From Cyprinodon diabolis (lineage: Eukaryota > Chordata > Actinopteri > Cyprinodontiformes > Cyprinodontidae), in NCBI GenBank assembly GCA_030533445.1, contig CM060068.1:18567479-18631478 (forward strand): DNA of 64,000 nt, read 5' to 3'. This document shows, one piece after another, positions 61,101-64,000 of the stretch; within the stretch, counting starts at the first letter, position 1, and each line of letters opens with the position of its first letter. Below the pieces are notes generated by a model. The model did no database searches. It had not been told where the DNA came from and saw only the letters and a list, made by a program, of their open reading frames with translations. The position numbers were made by a program, and so were the translations under genes.

Positions 61101-63438
61101 AGACAGTTTACGTTTCCTTCTCTTGAGAACAACAAGAAGATCGCTCCATCAGGTGCAGTGCACACAGAAACATTAAAAAGCTGATTGTAAATTTGATTAT
61201 TAAGCTTTACTGTAGTTTAGATGCATCAGTAGGATTTTTACAGTTCTTTGCACCAAAAGAATATTTAATTGTAGAATGGTATCAGTCAGCAGAAGGATGC
61301 AAAGGAAATACCACAGCATGTGTATATATACCATGGTAAGGTCATGAATATGTGATGATTAAAAAAATGGGTATTTCTCCAAAATGGATTAAAAGACCAA
61401 ATATTGTTGGTCAGTTTTCTTTTTTCTCCTTTATGTCTGAAGCTGAAAACATTTAGGCCCAGCTCAGATCTCTAAAACTTTGTGGAAGATCATGTTGAAA
61501 AACAGAAACCTGTTTTCTTTTAATGTCATAATTTCTAAGGTTTAGTCCCTGGAAGTAATTTGAAGCCTGACGACTATTGACAATTCTGCTATGTCAATAC
61601 CAAGTTGTTACTCCTTTTTAAAAATTTTCCCTCAAACAGATTTTGTTTTTTAAATTAAAAAGTCATGAGGTTAGTGGGACTGTTGTGTCTTTTGTTTCCA
61701 AATCACAAATATTTTCATTTATTAAAAGCACCTAAAATCTAAATGTATTAAGTTACACGTTAAAAAGTGCGTTATTTTTCTTGTTCTTCTCTTCCTGTAG
61801 AGACGCAGCTGGCAGCTGTAGACTCTCTCATCGACTCCATGATGCTCGTAGCAGAAGATGAGAACCAGGAAGTGAGGGATCTGTTTAAGCCCCACCATCT
61901 TCCCAACCCTGCCTTCCAGAGACACTTTCAGGTACTGTTAAATATAAAAGACTGAAACTTTAAAAAAAAAAGGCGTTCACCACACATTTAGGAAAAGTGT
62001 TAATCTTGAAACTTAACTATACTTCACCTTATCAATGTCTCAGTTTTCCTGACATATTACACATTATGTTACATTACTTTCAAAAAGTTAGCTTTTGACA
62101 GCATTTTAATTTAAATGAAAACCATATCTGTAAATTAATTCAGCGATAAATGTCTGGTAATTATGTTGGTTAAGGGGAAATATTGTATTACACATTTTAT
62201 TACGACCTAAAGAAGCAGACATTTATTGATATCATCCTTATGGAAGGCGATTATGAAAGAAGAGAGTTTGCTGTAAATATGCTTGAAATTAAATGTTAAA
62301 TAAGAGGAAAAGGTGTTGGAAAAAGATGCACAAAAACAGGGTTAGCCAAAGTTTTTATGGATTTCATGCATAAAAGGGTCCAGGGGAGACTAACAGGACA
62401 TGGAGTCAGAGCTACAGCTAGCCTGAGGCTACAGCTGTCACCTTTCTTTTGTGCAGCTTGTTGAAAACCAGAAGCGACATTAGAAGGTTCTACCTGGACT
62501 AAGGAGAGGACAAACTGAGGGTCTTGCTAAAGACACTGCAGCCTTCCACAAGGAAGCCTAAGAGCAACTTCCCTCTGTCGATGATCTTTATGGAGATGCT
62601 CATTTATTTTCCAGAGCCTGCCAGCACTGCCGAAAGCAACAGTGCTGTCTACTTTTTCTTTTTCTATATTTTTAGTTTTAAAAATTTTCTAAGAAGCTGA
62701 ATTTCTTTTTTTTTATCAGCTTTGAGAGGATCAGCATAACTGCTGATTTACTGCAGGGTTCGGTTCTGCAGAACATGAAAATACTCAGATATGCAACACC
62801 ATATCAGCATACTGAGAAAACAACACAAACATACCAGATGGTGTTTAGCAGTATCACTATTAACAGAAATAAACTTCAGATTCTTGGCTAATTGCAGATT
62901 TGTTGTGTTTGGATTAGGGATCGTTTACATTTTGAGTATCAAATCTTACCCGGATGACATTATTCATCCTGTTCTGTTTTTGTTCTCATTGAGTTCTGGT
63001 TTCACCTTTTATAATCATTTTATTATTTTAGTGTCTGCACCACAGGGCTGTACACCCTGACTCTCCTCTTCCCCCCATGGAGTCATGGCTGGAGGCAGCT
63101 CTGGATCGCCCTGAGGTCATTAAGGCACGCTGCCAAGCTCCACTGGAGGAGATAAAGAAGTTGTTTCCACTCACAGAAGTGGAGAAGAAAAAGAAGCTGA
63201 AAACAAGTGCTCAGATTTTTGGCAAAGAGTGAGTACTGTTGGGTCTTTGCAGACCTGCTGTGAAACCTTTACAGGGTAACAGGCATATTATTTTTCTCAT
63301 CACAAGAAGTGTGAAGGATTGTAAATATACTCCTTTATAATTCATAGCTCTGAGGAGCCAGATGCCAAGAAGGCCAAAGAAGACGAAGCAGAGGAGGAGT
63401 ATAACCTGGCAGACATCGCTGAAGGATCTGTTACTTCT
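55139..63438 (+). CDS. xrcc5: Ku80 (X-ray repair cross-complementing 5), 3'-truncated by window edge
   Basis: Ku80 pairs with Ku70 to bind DNA ends and recruit DNA-PKcs in non-homologous end joining. Exons: 55139-55153, 55631-55744, 55826-56009, 56906-56954, 57084-57206, 57339-57518, 57714-57828, 59003-59141, 59235-59347, 59427-59489, 59586-59723, 61056-61152, 61801-61931, 63032-63228, 63348-63438; 583 codons visible of about 730. Start [19 protein letters not shown] opens the vWA-like domain (to about residue 240), with an acidic Gly/Ser linker in exon 6 ([15 protein letters not shown]). The DNA-ring core includes [38 protein letters not shown] and [18 protein letters not shown]. The NLS-like [10 protein letters not shown] is in exon 15. 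Exon 15 ends EGSVTS|GTACGT, just where human Ku80 continues with its C-terminal domain, so the rest lies right of the window. Introns hold several Tc1 relics. Confidence 0.97.
56100..56550 (+). mobile_element. Tc1-like relic in xrcc5 intron 3
   Basis: 'ggtggtgtcatgtaaaggtc' with 'tggggc' (GGVM-LWG) and later 'gtagcctggtcaaaatccag' (WPSQSPD) appear in the right order for a Tc1 transposase, with broken frames. Confidence 0.55.
57890..58260 (+). mobile_element. Tc1-like relic in xrcc5 intron 7
   Basis: An open stretch reads [17 protein letters not shown], the best-preserved transposase block among the relics, next to an old terminus ('tttttgtcacaacacaacca'). The catalytic C-terminal part is missing. 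Confidence 0.65.
59880..60530 (-). mobile_element. Tc1-like relic in xrcc5 intron 11, antisense
   Basis: 'gagatcagggctttgtgata' (antisense SPDL), then 'accacatggtgccacccctt' (antisense GGS block) and later DNA-binding-region traces follow the reverse order of a Tc1 transposase. Heavily decayed. Confidence 0.5.
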
Positions 63439-63604
63439 GTACGTGTCAGAGGAACTGGTTGACATCAAAACAATCCCCAAAGACCACACAGAGTTCCTAC
63501 ATAGTTTGGAGAAGTTTGGCATTTGATTACACGATCTCTCATTTCTGGATAATGAAAAAAATAGGAATGGAAAACTGTTTATATTCCACTTTGTGTCCTT
63601 CATT

Positions 63605-63790
63605 CCTCTCAGTCTTTCTTGCGTCCTTCCTTCCTTCCTTGCGTCCTTCCTTCCTTGTATCCTTCCTTGTATCCTTCCTTCCTTGTATCCTTGTATCCTT
63701 GTATCCTTGTATCCTTCCTTCCTTCCTTCCTTCCTTCCTTCCTTCCTTCCTTCCTTCCTTCCTTCCTTCCTTCCTTCCTTCTTTCTTTCT
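63605..63790. repeat. (CTTC)n-type microsatellite in xrcc5 intron 15
   Basis: Runs of CTTC units with interspersed CTTG and TATC variants. Reading frames through it are Ser/Phe/Leu/Pro artefacts. Confidence 0.95.
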
Positions 63791-64000
63791 ATTCTATTCT
63801 ATGCTATTGTGTTCCCTTAGGTTGAGATTTTTAATGTATTCCCGCTATAGAGATATCTGCTTTAAACCAATGGTTTATGTTATTATGTTGCATTTTGAAA
63901 TTAAAGGATCAAAGTGGAAATTGTCAGAAACTTGAACAGCAAAAGATCTTCCTAAGTGATTCAGTCCATAACCAGTTTTTAACAGATGTGTCTTAATGAA

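Noticed and set aside
63348..63462. Ending Ku80 at the in-frame stop after [11 protein letters not shown]
   Set aside because: A good donor GTACGT lies exactly where the human protein passes into its C-terminal domain; read-through would lose that domain.
63459..63935. Ser/Phe/Pro-rich frames after xrcc5 exon 15
   Set aside because: Read through the (CTTC)n microsatellite; the frame does not continue Ku80.

Overview
The window is nuclear DNA of a ray-finned (teleost-type) fish. The reasons are GT-AG split genes whose exons encode clear vertebrate orthologues, a heavy load of Tc1-like transposons, MITEs and tRNA-like SINEs typical of teleosts, long (TA)n, (GATA)n and (TTCC)n microsatellites, and vertebrate-type intron lengths. 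No bacterial operons, CRISPR arrays, rRNA genes or true tRNA genes were seen.

Layout from left to right: (1) 1-10064 (+), all but the first part of map3k13 (LZK kinase), 13 exons, 5' end outside the window. (2) 10065-20094, map3k13 3' UTR and an intergenic stretch with a MITE, an old Tc1 relic, a LINE relic, a 0.6 kb TATACR tract and an intact Tc1-type (DD34E) transposon inserted in TA-rich DNA. (3) 20095-34381 (+), a complete 22-exon liver-type phosphofructokinase gene (pfkl, 780 aa) whose introns hold several MITEs. (4) 36187-42371 (-), a 14-exon gene for a 465-aa coiled-coil protein with a Phe-rich tail that I identify as six6os1 (c14orf39, synaptonemal complex). It is convergent with pfkl. 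(5) 44476-47755 (+), tmem169, two coding exons, with a possible 5' exon at about 43.7-43.9 kb. (6) 48687-49895, a second Tc1-like element with an intact 346-aa transposase (DD36E by my count) and an eroded right end. (7) 55139-63438 (+), xrcc5 (Ku80), 15 exons; its C-terminal exons lie beyond the window.

The genes do not form a pathway. They are a stress/axon-injury MAP3K, a glycolytic enzyme, a meiotic chromosome protein, a membrane protein of poorly known role and a DNA end-joining factor. The tmem169-xrcc5 adjacency matches the human 2q35 neighbourhood. Exon joints were set by hand from GT/AG sites, homologous protein continuity and reading phase; all phases close without a frameshift. No novel multi-gene system was found. 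The most interesting items are the first exon of six6os1 lying between inverted repeat arms with a CRE octamer, the direct repeat around the DD34E transposon, the DD36E transposase with one damaged end, a TTAA-flanked foldback with almost 300-bp arms, and CRE octamers next to the pfkl start codon and inside a pfkl intronic MITE.
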